Part shown: piece by piece, positions 28,001 to 35,541 of the stretch
Layout: every line of letters begins with the position of its first letter
Position numbering within the stretch: position 1 is the first letter of the stretch
Source: Acidobacteriota bacterium
GTDB taxonomy: Bacteria; Acidobacteriota; UBA890; WLXD01
NCBI GenBank assembly: GCA_012103255.1
Contig: WLXD01000004.1
Location: forward strand, 334,460 to 398,459
Reading direction: 5' to 3'
DNA: 64,000 bases
Notes under the pieces: model-generated
What the model saw: the letters and a program-made list of their open reading frames with translations, nothing else
Told to the model about the DNA's origin: nothing
Database searches by the model: none
Translations under genes and position numbers: made by a program

Positions 28001-29239
28001 CTCCGTGACGGACGCTTCGTCGCGGAGCAACCCGGCCTCTATGTCGTCGAAGCGCGCGCTGGCAACGCACGCGACGAGATCGCGATCCGAGTGCTCCCCC
28101 GCGACGTGCAGCGGCCGATCGAGTTCATCGGACAGGGTCCGGTACGCGACCGGGTGACCTCCGACCTCTGGGTCTGGGAAGGCATCGACGGCCGCGACTA
28201 CGCCATCACCGGCACCTGGCAGGCCGAGGGCCATGCCTACTTCTGGGACGTCACTGATCCCGCGGCAATGGAACGAATTGCCGAGATTCAGGTCGATGCG
28301 CGCACGGTGAACGACGTGAAAGTGTCAGAGGACGGACGCATCGCCGTGATCAGTCGTGAAGGGGCCTCCAACCGTCGCAACGGGCTGGTGATCCTCGACG
28401 TCAGTGATCCCCGGGAACCGGATATTCTTGCGCGGTACGACGACCAGATGACCGGCGGGGTGCACAACGTGTTCATCCACGACGATCACGTCTACGCCAT
28501 CAACAACGGTCGCCGCTGGGACATCATCAATATCGAAGACCCCACCGAGCCGCGCCGGGTCGGGCGGTTCGAGAGCACGATCGCTGGCCGGTCCGTTCAA
28601 GACGTCTGGGTTCGCGATGGAGTGGCTTTCCAGGCAGGCAACACAGAGGGCATCGTTGTGGTCGATGTCGGTGGTGGCAACGCCGGGGGCTCGCCCGCCA
28701 ACCCCGTCGAGATCGGTCGCATGCCCCAGCTCACCGGCTGGAACCATGCCGTCTGGCCCTACAGGTCCGCCAGCACGGGAAAGTTCTACGTGATCGCCGG
28801 GGACGAGTCGCATCCGGTGAACCCACGCGACCCGGCCAACATCATCAGCGTGGACAACGGCATGGCATCGCGAGCCATGGGATGGCTGCACTTCATCGAG
28901 TTCGATGACCGCGATCGTCCCGTAGAGGTGGCTCGCTATCGCGTTCCCGAGGCGGGTCCGCACAACCTCTGGATCGACTGGGAAAACGACATCCTCTACG
29001 TCGCCTACTTCAACGGCGGCCTGCGGGTCGTGGACCTTTCGGGAGACCTGGTGGGCGATCTGTATCGCCAGGGCCGCGAGATCGCGAAGTTCTACTCCGA
29101 CGATCTCGACAGCTTCATTCCCAACGCGCCCATGGTCTGGGGACCACAGCCGTACAAGGGCAACATCTTCTTCTCGGACTTCCACTCAGGCCTGTGGGCC
29201 GTGCGCCTGGGCGAGGCTTCCCTGCCGGCAGAGCGCTAG
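25055..29239 (+). CDS. Giant secreted protein: duplicated Ig-like plus LVIVD propeller units
   Basis: The 1394-residue protein begins with a signal peptide (cleavage near AMSA|QQDQ). Unit 1 has bacterial Ig-like (Big2-type) segments (about 35-320), then a beta-propeller of LVIVD repeats (about 335-690: GLVILDVSDP, VDIINIEDP, GLVVFDVGGG, GLRVVDISGEL). Unit 2 (about 710-1394) repeats the whole plan. VTSDLWVWE occurs at residues 335 and 1034, a period of 699 residues. The units are clearly homologous but diverged, so this is an old internal duplication. The protein is likely periplasmic, on the surface or exported. The ligand is unknown. The GTG shares one base with the thioesterase stop (TAGTG). 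Confidence 0.87.
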   Translation: MSSIPLPALRLRHLSTALVVLMAATIGHPAMSAQQDQRVVVEPAALELSIGETAQLNAHVVDATGSAVADAPILFYSLARSAVSVTPDGRLEAHAAGTFQVAALSPREIVPGEPADRTGRYDSGIRTLITVTVAPLPISSLDWSGTPTELPVGASVPLHVVALDSRGAEISTPVEVTSSNPEVLSVGPTGLLRALRAGSATLRGGAELPSDRLVVTIVPNPVSALEMDDMHANVVTGEVVDASATPSGSDGSALTGHPPTYSLESWPDPARPESVGAGAPAMVTEDGKFVAEKPGIYAVTARVGDVRRTRMITVTPRNVGRSVEMLGQAPIRDRVTSDLWVWEASDGRDYAIVGTWNAEGHAYIYDVTDPGNMVRVEEVQVDARTVNDVKVSEDGRVAVISREGASNRRNGLVILDVSDPTDVQILAQYDDQLTGGVHNVFVHDDHVYAVNNGRRVDIINIEDPRSPYRVGRFETDTPGRSVHDVWVHNGVAYEAGRTDGLVVFDVGGGGAGGAPNNPVEMARIPQLTGWNHSAWPFESPSTGKRYVLGGDEAFYSHPMAPESGGINWREKLPSRAKGWIHFVDITDPAEPRETARYQVPESGPHNYWIDEERELLYIGHFDAGLRVVDISGELVGDLYRQGREVAHFFTDDPEGFIPNAPFVWGPQPHKGTIFLADFSSGLWAVRLAPNPFVSTGNTTNAFGFAENRADADADGPTVTPVEVDLAEGESIALDAATSDSTPVLFFSRAPQAVSVTPVGVVTAHRAGEYEIVALAPTASVDADSATASVAGRRTVIVVRVDPAPASELELTNVPTTVVAGSALTVGARFTDGTGRVRDLRPHIVLDQGQYSNRWVPQGAIFEGSSNAHPFYRRERPDTYPYEAAGLLLAEEAGDVMLRATDNAVANRHERALRIVPNRTQQLELTTHATTISTGDVLRVNARALDAAGATVPPAESALRFALRAYPDADRAEGRAAGASAQILRDGRFVAEQPGLYVVEARAGNARDEIAIRVLPRDVQRPIEFIGQGPVRDRVTSDLWVWEGIDGRDYAITGTWQAEGHAYFWDVTDPAAMERIAEIQVDARTVNDVKVSEDGRIAVISREGASNRRNGLVILDVSDPREPDILARYDDQMTGGVHNVFIHDDHVYAINNGRRWDIINIEDPTEPRRVGRFESTIAGRSVQDVWVRDGVAFQAGNTEGIVVVDVGGGNAGGSPANPVEIGRMPQLTGWNHAVWPYRSASTGKFYVIAGDESHPVNPRDPANIISVDNGMASRAMGWLHFIEFDDRDRPVEVARYRVPEAGPHNLWIDWENDILYVAYFNGGLRVVDLSGDLVGDLYRQGREIAKFYSDDLDSFIPNAPMVWGPQPYKGNIFFSDFHSGLWAVRLGEASLPAER

Positions 29240-29502
29240 TCGCCGAAGTATCGCGCCAGGCAGTTGTACAACCAGGCGAACACGAAGCCGCCCGCCAGGC
29301 CGTCGATCACGCCGAGCATGACGCCGATCGCCCAATCGACGAACATGCCGTCGGCCGAGTACAACGGATACAGCGACGCGAACAGGTCGAGTACGGGCTG
29401 CCCATAGCCGGGCACGAACATGCCTACTCCGCCGACCACGGCGACGGTGCCTCCCAAGAAGAACCCGCAGGTCAGGGTGAAGGCGCGAACGTTCAATTGC
29501 AC
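29236..29502 (-). CDS. Small two-helix membrane protein, unknown
   Basis: The 88-residue product starts at GTG 29502 (the frame also extends upstream without a good start). It has two hydrophobic helices, AFTLTCGFFLGGTVAVVGGVG and FVDWAIGVMLGVIDGLAGGF, each described here only in outline, joined by a loop with PLYSADGM. Similar small glycine-rich membrane proteins are often annotated as holin-like, but that is only size and topology. The stop overlaps the LVIVD stop on the other strand. It is divergent from padR B. Confidence 0.6.
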   Translation of the reverse strand: MQLNVRAFTLTCGFFLGGTVAVVGGVGMFVPGYGQPVLDLFASLYPLYSADGMFVDWAIGVMLGVIDGLAGGFVFAWLYNCLARYFGD

Positions 29503-29564
29503 GGGCGGTCTCGCTGGCGGAGGGAAGGAAACTTGCCGCACCGATGATACGCGAACGTTCGGAC

Positions 29565-29605
29565 TTGATATGACCTGCAATGCAGTACATATTATTTCTA
29601 CTGCA
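29565..29605 (+). promoter_or_regulatory. Promoter and candidate PadR operator, module B
   Basis: TTGATA (29565-29570) is followed after 17 nt by CATATT (29588-29593), a plausible sigma70 pair. A perfect 7-bp inverted repeat, TGCAGTA (29581-29587) and TACTGCA (29599-29605), with an 11-nt AT-rich spacer, encloses that -10 box. PadR B is the obvious candidate ligand. Confidence 0.6.
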
Positions 29606-29644
29606 CTTAAGTAGATATCCGTCCCCCTCTCAAAGGAACGACCC

Positions 29645-29986
29645 ATGGGCCGCGTACTCGGCGAGTTCGAACATCTGATTCTGCTGGCGCTGGTGCGCCT
29701 CCGCGAGGACGCCTACGGCGTGACGATCAAGGAAGAGATCGAGGCTCAAACGGGGCGCGAGCTCTACATCGGGGCCGTGTACACGGCCCTCGCACGACTG
29801 CAGAAGAACGGCTACGTCGCCGCTGAGGTGGGCGAGCCAACGGCCAAACGCGGAGGCCGACGCAAGAAGTTCTACACGCTCGCGAACCCGGGGCGTGACG
29901 CGCTGCGCCAGTCGCAGCTAGCGCTCCGCGGCATGAGTGAAGGTATCGAGGCCGAACTCGACGCGATCACGGAAAGCAGCTCATGA
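29645..29986 (+). CDS. PadR-family repressor (module B)
   Basis: The 113-residue PadR protein opens with GEFEHLILLALVRLREDAYGVTI, where DAYGVTI replaces the more common SHGYxI. The recognition region is LYIGAVYTALARLQKNGYV and the wing KRGGRRKKFYTL, followed by a short C-terminal helix. This subtype (YGVTIxxEI...GAVYTxLxRL) is the one commonly found before ADOP genes. AAAGGAA precedes the ATG by about 7 nt. Its stop overlaps the ADOP ATG (ATGA). The palindrome at 29581-29605 is its likely binding site. Confidence 0.93.
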   Translation: MGRVLGEFEHLILLALVRLREDAYGVTIKEEIEAQTGRELYIGAVYTALARLQKNGYVAAEVGEPTAKRGGRRKKFYTLANPGRDALRQSQLALRGMSEGIEAELDAITESSS

Positions 29987-32658
29987 GCCACCCCACGCCG
30001 CCCCGGCTGGCCCATTGGGTGATCGCTCGTCTGACACCGGCAAACGAGCGCGAATTCTGGCTCGGCGATCTCGAGGAGCAATTCGCAGACCGCGCGGGTG
30101 CCGACCCTCGCGCCGCACGTGTTTGGTACCGCCGCCAGGCGTGGCGTGCCGTCACCCATCGGATACGGAGGGCGGAGGGCGGGAACGTGCTCGAAGGCAC
30201 GGTTCAGGACGCCCGGTACGCGGCACGAAGTCTGCGTCGCAGTCCCGGGTTCGTAGTGCTGGCAACGCTCACACTCGCCCTCGGTATCGGCGCGACCGCC
30301 ATGATCTACGCCGTCGTGGACCACGTTCTCGTACGCGGACTACCGTTTGACGACGCCGATCGGCTCGTGGTGGTGCGCAACGGCTACACCGACGGCCGGC
30401 CAGGCACCTGGTTGGTCTCGTTCCCCGACTACGAGGACTACCTCGACGCCGTAACCGGCTTCGAACAGCTGGCCGCATGGCAAGAACAGTCGCCGGCACT
30501 CGCATCAGAGGACGGCGCCGCGGCTCAGCGCTTGAACGCCGTCGACGCGACCGCGAATCTCCTGCCGATGCTCGGGGTCGAACCGATTCTCGGACGCGGC
30601 TTCCTCCCGGAGGAAGATCACGTCGACGCTCCGCAGCGCGCAGCAATTCTGTCGCATTCGCTCTGGCAGACCCGTTTTGGCGCCGATGAGCAGATCCTCG
30701 GGCAGCGGATCCTCCTCGACGAAACTCCGTACACCGTGGTCGGCGTCCTGCCACTCGGGTTCACTGGGGTCACCGGCGGGTTCGTACTGGCGTCGCAACC
30801 AATCGATATCTGGCTCCCCTACCGAGCGTCCTTCTCGCGAGGCGGCATGACCGTCCGTGGCCTGACGAACGTCAACCTGATCGGCAAGGTCGGGGCGAAC
30901 ACTACATATGACCAGGTATTCGCCGAGGCCCAAGCACTGGGAGGAACCCTCGATGAGCAGTTCCCCGATCTGCGCAACAACATCGGTCCGCAGTTCCACA
31001 TCGCGCAACGCAAGGCGGTTGAGAGTGTCGAGCGCCAGATCTGGCTCAGCTTCGGGGCGGTGAGTCTCCTGCTGATCATCGCGTGCGCCAATGTGGCCAA
31101 CCTGTTGATCGGCCGGGCGTCGCACCGCCAACGCGAGATGGCCCTGCGGACGGCCCTGGGAGGCGGTCGCGTGCGGCTCCTGCGTCAGCTGGTAATCGAG
31201 AGCCTCCTGGTGGCCGCAGCCGGCGCCACGGCTGGGGTCGGCATCGCCTACGCCGGCCTGCGTCTGCTGGCCGCCAACCGCGCCCTCGAGATCGCCAGTA
31301 TCGACACGGTTGTGATCGACGGGCGCATCCTCGTGTTCCTCTTTCTCGTGGCCGCGGTGGCCGGACTCCTGTTTGGTGTAGGCCCCGCACTCTTCGCTAC
31401 GAGTCGGCCGCCCGCGGACACTCTGCGGAGTGAAGGCCGAGCTGTGACGGGGACCCGTTCGTATGTACGCCGCGGACTCGTGGTCGGCCAGCTCGCTCTG
31501 TCTCTCGTCCTCTTGATTGGGGCCGGCCTGCTGGGCAGAAGCCTGCAGACCGTGATGGGCATCGACCCGGGCTTCGAGCCCCGCGGAGTGATCACAGCCC
31601 GCATCCAGCTGCCCATGGATTTCGTGAGCGCAGACTGGCCGCGCGCAGTGGAGGTGGTCGACCAGTTCACCGAACGAGCTCGGCAGTTGCCCGGGGTTCG
31701 GTCAGCTGCAGCGACGTACCAGCTACCTACCTCGCCCGGCTGGAACAACGCCTTCGACATCGACCCCGTTCCGATTGCGCCGGTGGAACTTGCGGCTGGC
31801 GAGCAGTTCCAGGCGCGATTCAGCCCGGTAACACCGGGCTACTTCGAGACCGTGGGAGTCAGGCTGTTGAGGGGCCGTACGTTTACCGACGCGGATGGCG
31901 TGGACGGCAACCGTGTTGTCGTCGTCAACCAGCGGTTCGCGGACATGTATTTCGGCCCCGGGGTAGACCCGATCGGCGCGCGCCTCCAGTACGGCAACTG
32001 GTGGCAGGGCGGACCACCCGAGTACGAGATCGTCGGCGTGGTCGAGAACGTGCTGTTCGCCGGACGAGACGGCGACACCTATCAGGCAACCTACTTTCCG
32101 CACGCCCAGCAGCCAGTGCGCGAGATGAACCTCGTGGTGGCGGCCGACGGCGACCCGCTCGAGCTGGTGCCGGCCCTGCGGGCGCAGTTGCAAGAGCTCG
32201 ACCCGACGTTGCCACTTGATGACCCGCTTCCACTCGGTGCGCATCTCGCCGAGTCCGACGAAGGACGTCGCTCTCTGGCCGTCATGCTCGGCGTCTTCGC
32301 GATCTCTGCGGCGACGCTGGCAGCCATCGGGGTTTATGGCGTGATGGCCTTCCTGGTGACTCAGCGCACTCGGGAGATGGGCATCCGCGTTGCACTGGGC
32401 GCACGGACGCACGACGTTCGATCGATGGTGCTCGGAGCCGCGATGCGACTCGCGGCGGCAGGCATCGTCCTGGGTCTTGCCGGCGCCTGGTTACTTGGCG
32501 GAATCGTTGAACGACTGCTGTTTGGCGTGCCACCCGTCGACCTCATGACCTGGACGCTGGTCGCGGCCTTTCTCGGCGCGGTCGCTCTGGCGGCAAGCTG
32601 GCTTCCGGCCCGTCGTGCGACGGCTACCGATCCGATGTCGTCGCTGCGATCTGATTGA
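29983..32658 (+). CDS. ADOP-type orphan ABC permease (module B)
   Basis: The 891-residue protein has an N-terminal cytoplasmic stretch (PPRLAHWVIARLTPANEREFWLGDLEEQF, seen as two short helices), TM1 ([19 protein letters not shown]), a periplasmic MacB-like domain, TM2-4 starting [16 protein letters not shown], a second periplasmic domain and the C-terminal triple helix with REMGIRVALGARTHDV and LPARRATATDPMSSLRSD. No ABC ATPase is adjacent. It is translationally coupled to padR B. Function by family: a MacB-like envelope export or signalling permease. Cargo is unknown, and so is whether it uses a distant ATPase. Confidence 0.92.
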   Translation: MSHPTPPRLAHWVIARLTPANEREFWLGDLEEQFADRAGADPRAARVWYRRQAWRAVTHRIRRAEGGNVLEGTVQDARYAARSLRRSPGFVVLATLTLALGIGATAMIYAVVDHVLVRGLPFDDADRLVVVRNGYTDGRPGTWLVSFPDYEDYLDAVTGFEQLAAWQEQSPALASEDGAAAQRLNAVDATANLLPMLGVEPILGRGFLPEEDHVDAPQRAAILSHSLWQTRFGADEQILGQRILLDETPYTVVGVLPLGFTGVTGGFVLASQPIDIWLPYRASFSRGGMTVRGLTNVNLIGKVGANTTYDQVFAEAQALGGTLDEQFPDLRNNIGPQFHIAQRKAVESVERQIWLSFGAVSLLLIIACANVANLLIGRASHRQREMALRTALGGGRVRLLRQLVIESLLVAAAGATAGVGIAYAGLRLLAANRALEIASIDTVVIDGRILVFLFLVAAVAGLLFGVGPALFATSRPPADTLRSEGRAVTGTRSYVRRGLVVGQLALSLVLLIGAGLLGRSLQTVMGIDPGFEPRGVITARIQLPMDFVSADWPRAVEVVDQFTERARQLPGVRSAAATYQLPTSPGWNNAFDIDPVPIAPVELAAGEQFQARFSPVTPGYFETVGVRLLRGRTFTDADGVDGNRVVVVNQRFADMYFGPGVDPIGARLQYGNWWQGGPPEYEIVGVVENVLFAGRDGDTYQATYFPHAQQPVREMNLVVAADGDPLELVPALRAQLQELDPTLPLDDPLPLGAHLAESDEGRRSLAVMLGVFAISAATLAAIGVYGVMAFLVTQRTREMGIRVALGARTHDVRSMVLGAAMRLAAAGIVLGLAGAWLLGGIVERLLFGVPPVDLMTWTLVAAFLGAVALAASWLPARRATATDPMSSLRSD

Positions 32659-32663
32659 AGACG

Positions 32664-32764
32664 TTGACGGAAGTTTGACGTATCCGGGCGGGCCCCGGCG
32701 GACAAGTAACACCTGAGCAGGGTGACCTACCGACCGGGCTTCGCGCCGTGACAGAAGTTTGACG
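32664..32764 (+). repeat. Two direct repeats in the gap after module B
   Basis: TGACGGAAGTTTGACG (32665-32680) and TGACAGAAGTTTGACG (32749-32764) agree at 15 of 16 positions and lie 84 nt apart. Each contains two TTGAC/GTGAC-like half-sites 11 nt apart. They stand upstream of the small gene at 32830 and may be regulator-binding sites or alternative -35 elements. Confidence 0.45.
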
Positions 32765-32829
32765 GAACCGTTTGGTAGCTCGCTGCGTCATAGCTATAGA
32801 ACGATCCTCCCCACGAGGAAACTCCGAAA

Positions 32830-33126
32830 ATGCTGTCGCGAATATTCAGCGGAACGATCTTGAGCATCGGCTGCATCCTTGTAGCCCAGACTGCCGAGCA
32901 GGGCTTCGGTCTGGCACTCGAGGAACTCAGCGTCGCCCTAGCTGCGCCTGGGGACGCAGCGCCCGACATTGCGGAGGGGACGATCGACGACTGCCCGGCT
33001 CCGAATGATGGCCGGTGCGAATTCGTAGCGCTGCTCACGGAGGAGTTGCCGCCCGACGTCGACGCCCATGTGGACTGTTTGCGTGAGCATGGAGCGGGAA
33101 TTCACGGGCCGATCGGCACGGCCTGA
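32830..33126 (+). CDS. Small protein with N-terminal hydrophobic segment, unknown
   Basis: The ATG is preceded by GAGGA about 9 nt upstream. The 98-residue product has one hydrophobic N-terminal segment (IFSGTILSIGCILVAQTA) that could be a signal peptide or anchor. The rest is acidic with three cysteines (in DDCPAPNDGRC and VDCLREHGAG) and no recognised motif. It lies between ADOP module B and lepB with gaps on both sides, so it is probably its own unit under the repeats at 32664-32764. I cannot name a family, and it may be lineage-specific. Confidence 0.5.
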   Translation: MLSRIFSGTILSIGCILVAQTAEQGFGLALEELSVALAAPGDAAPDIAEGTIDDCPAPNDGRCEFVALLTEELPPDVDAHVDCLREHGAGIHGPIGTA

Positions 33127-33221
33127 AATCGCCAAGCCGATATCAGGTGGTGCGCTCGGCGGGCGTACCGTGGTAAATGTAGGAACCTGCAGCCCGCGCC
33201 CATAGTTTCTCGGGACCATCG

Positions 33222-33818
33222 ATGGAACGACTCCGCCGCATCACAAAAGAAGTTCTAACGGTCGGCGTCTTGGCGCTCGTCCTCTTTTCCGCGCGTTCCT
33301 CGCTGGCCGACCACTACGTCGTGCCGACCAGCTCGATGGAATACACGCTGATGCCGGGCGACCGTGTGCTGGTCAACAAGCTCGCTTACGGACTCCGCGT
33401 GCCTTTCATCGGTTGGCGCCTCATCGGCGCGTCCCAGCCGATCGCTGGAGAGGTCGTTGTTTTCGACTCTCCGGAGACGGGGAAGCGGCTCATCAAGCGC
33501 GTGGTCGCCGTTGGCGGCGATACGGTGCAGATCCGCAGGGGCGAGTTGATGGTCAACGGCGAGGCCTACACGCTGGCCGAGGACCCAGGTATCGAGGACT
33601 TCGGTGATCACCGCGCAGAGCTCAACCTCTCCTCGGGCTCCGGCAACAGCTACGGCCCTCGGGAGATCCCGGAAGGTCATGTTCTGGTGATGGGCGACTA
33701 CCGCGGCAACAGTCACGACGGGCGGATGTTCGGCTCGGTACCCGCGAGCGACCTCTACGGTCGAGCTGTGGCTGTGTTCCTGCGCCGCGGCGACGGATTC
33801 ACCTGGCGACCGCTCTAG
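33222..33818 (+). CDS. lepB: Signal peptidase I
   Basis: The 198-residue membrane protease cleaves signal peptides of exported proteins on the outer face of the inner membrane. One N-terminal helix is followed by the catalytic segment VVPTSSMEYTLMPGD with Ser38, and KRVVAVGGD with the general base Lys92. Box E reads GDYRGNSHDGRMFG, versus the usual GDNRxNSxDSR. The short length and single membrane anchor fit the Gram-positive-like small form also found in Acidobacteriota. Many genes in the window encode its likely substrates. Confidence 0.93.
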   Translation: MERLRRITKEVLTVGVLALVLFSARSSLADHYVVPTSSMEYTLMPGDRVLVNKLAYGLRVPFIGWRLIGASQPIAGEVVVFDSPETGKRLIKRVVAVGGDTVQIRRGELMVNGEAYTLAEDPGIEDFGDHRAELNLSSGSGNSYGPREIPEGHVLVMGDYRGNSHDGRMFGSVPASDLYGRAVAVFLRRGDGFTWRPL

Positions 33819-33935
33819 CGCACGCATCACCCCGTTAGCGTTGTGCTGCCCGCGCGCGCCTGGCCTCGCGAGCCGCAGTAAACTCCGGCCCCACACGCTC
33901 GCTTCCGGAAGGCCCGAACAAAGGAGAAGTGTCCG

Positions 33936-34427
33936 ATGAGCCTGTTCAGTTTTGTGAAAGACGCCGGCAAGAAATTGCTCGGCTTCGGCGACGACGAAGC
34001 GCCCGAGGCAGCCGCCGCAGAAGCCGCACCCGCGCCGCGACCCGTTCCGATCAGCGCGGGCACGCTGCACGCCATGCTTGCCAGCCATGACCTGGCTCCG
34101 AGCGACCTATCGATCGCGTACGACGAAGGCACCGTAACCGTCTCCGGTACCGTCGACTCGATTGCCGATCGCGAGAAGATCGTCATCGCGCTGGGCAACG
34201 TCCAGGGCGTGGAATCGGTCGACGAGCGCCTCGTACTCGCCAACGCGCTGCCGGATCCGGTGCTCTACACCGTGGTCTCTGGCGACACCCTCTCGGGCAT
34301 CGCCAAGGACCAGTACGGCGACGCCATGAAGTACCCCACGATCTTCGAGGCCAACCGCCCGATGCTCGAGCACCCGGACAAGATCTATCCGGGCCAGGTG
34401 CTGCGTATCCCGCCGCTCGACGACTAG
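33936..34427 (+). CDS. BON-LysM domain protein (Kbp/YgaU-like)
   Basis: The 163-residue protein has a short N-terminal helix (FSFVKDAGKKLLGFGDDE), an Ala/Pro linker, a BON domain (about 38-105: YDEGTVTVSGTVDSIADREK and NVQGVESVDERLVL, each a strand-helix unit) and a C-terminal LysM domain (about 112-160: VVSGDTLSGIAKDQYGD, YPGQVLRIP). The order and size match E. coli YgaU/Kbp, a cytoplasmic potassium-binding protein of 149 residues. There is no signal peptide. AAAGGAGAA precedes the ATG by about 8 nt and a strong terminator follows, so the gene is monocistronic. Confidence 0.9.
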   Translation: MSLFSFVKDAGKKLLGFGDDEAPEAAAAEAAPAPRPVPISAGTLHAMLASHDLAPSDLSIAYDEGTVTVSGTVDSIADREKIVIALGNVQGVESVDERLVLANALPDPVLYTVVSGDTLSGIAKDQYGDAMKYPTIFEANRPMLEHPDKIYPGQVLRIPPLDD

Positions 34428-34451
34428 CACGCCGTCGATCACGACTTTCTG

Positions 34452-34488
34452 AACGGGGCGGCCTCCTTGGTCGCCCCGTTTCTGTTCT
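34452..34488 (+). terminator. Intrinsic terminator after the BON-LysM gene
   Basis: AACGGGGCG (34452-34460) pairs perfectly with CGCCCCGTT (34472-34480) around an 11-nt loop, followed by TCTGTTCT. The stem is 24 nt after the stop codon. Confidence 0.85.
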
Positions 34489-34525
34489 CGCACCCTGACC
34501 GGGCGCCTACCGTGGAGATGCAGAG

Positions 34526-35422
34526 GTGACGGGCATGGCGATCACAGTGCTGACCGCGCGACTGGCACTGCTGCTCTATCTGGTGGCGCTGCTCGCGATG
34601 CTCGCCGGTGCCAGGCACCGTCCCCTCGCACGGACCCTGTGGACCGCCGGTTTCGCTGCCTACGCGGTGCACGTCGCCGCGGCGTTCCACTGGGTGCACA
34701 GCTGGAGCCACGACGCTGCGCTTGCAGCAACGAGTGCGCAGACCGCGGCCGCTGTGGGAGTCGCCAGCGGCGCCGGACTCTGGGTGAACTACCTGTTCAC
34801 TGTGGTCTGGGGCATCGACGTTGCCTGGTGGTGGCGCCGCCCCGATTCCTACGAGAACCGCTCCTGGCGCAGCGCTGCAGGGGTGCACGCCTTCATGGCC
34901 TTCATGTTCTTCAACGGTGCGGTGGTCTTTGCTCAGGGGCCGTCTCGATGGATCGGCCTGGTTGGCCTGGGTCTGCTGGGAGGCTTCGTACTCGGACTCC
35001 TGGTACGTCGGAACGCCCGACAACATCGAGACTCGGATCCGCTGGCCGAGAGTGAGAACGCGTTCACGCAGCGCATGCGTGATGTCGCCCTGGTCGGGAC
35101 GTTCATGCGCAGCGACAACAGTTCTCCTCCGACGCCAGAGCGATACGTCGTGGAGAGCGTCGAGAAGGTCGGACCCGATCTGTGGCGTTTCAACGCAGTG
35201 CTGAACTGTTGCGGCTTCCAGGGCTCGCTGCCCGTAACGGTCCCGATGCAGTTCACCGACGGCATTCCCACCATCGTGATGGACGAAACCCATATTCCGG
35301 CACTCGGCACGTTCTCGGCGCGCCTTCTCTTCCAGGCAGACAGCTACGCGGGAACGTGGCGGCATGGCCCGAGGGAAGGCTCCATGTCTGGCCGGATCGT
35401 GCATAACGAACCCGAGTCGTAG
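34526..35422 (+). CDS. Membrane domain fused to a soluble beta-rich domain, unknown
   Basis: The 298-residue protein has about five N-terminal membrane helices (residues 5-165), then a soluble domain (about 170-298). The C-terminal part has QRMRDVALVGTFMRSDN, ERYVVESVEKVGPDLWRFNA, VTVPMQFTDGIPTIVMDETH and GTFSARLLFQADSYAGTW. From memory this resembles a small soluble family common in Planctomycetes, where it usually follows a signal peptide and not a membrane domain. The GTG at 34526 could be replaced by the ATG at 34535. It stands alone between a terminator and module C. No function is known to me. Confidence 0.7.
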   Translation: MTGMAITVLTARLALLLYLVALLAMLAGARHRPLARTLWTAGFAAYAVHVAAAFHWVHSWSHDAALAATSAQTAAAVGVASGAGLWVNYLFTVVWGIDVAWWWRRPDSYENRSWRSAAGVHAFMAFMFFNGAVVFAQGPSRWIGLVGLGLLGGFVLGLLVRRNARQHRDSDPLAESENAFTQRMRDVALVGTFMRSDNSSPPTPERYVVESVEKVGPDLWRFNAVLNCCGFQGSLPVTVPMQFTDGIPTIVMDETHIPALGTFSARLLFQADSYAGTWRHGPREGSMSGRIVHNEPES

Positions 35423-35453
35423 AGGTTCTTCTTCGCGCTGAAGCTCGTGCCGC

Positions 35454-35515
35454 TTGACGGTGCCATCGAGTTCACTCTATATTCCGTTCATCGGAACATT
35501 CCGCTGAACGGAATA
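35454..35515 (+). promoter_or_regulatory. Promoter and nested palindromic operator, module C
   Basis: TTGACG (35454-35459) and TATATT (35478-35483) at 18-nt spacing form a good promoter. An 11-bp perfect inverted repeat, TATTCCGTTCA (35480-35490) and TGAACGGAATA (35505-35515), overlaps the -10 box and start point. Within its spacer CGGAA and TTCCG (35492-35503) form a second palindrome with exactly the same centre. PadR C is the likely ligand. Confidence 0.75.
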
Positions 35516-35541
35516 GATGAATCCCTGACGGAGTTCGCACC

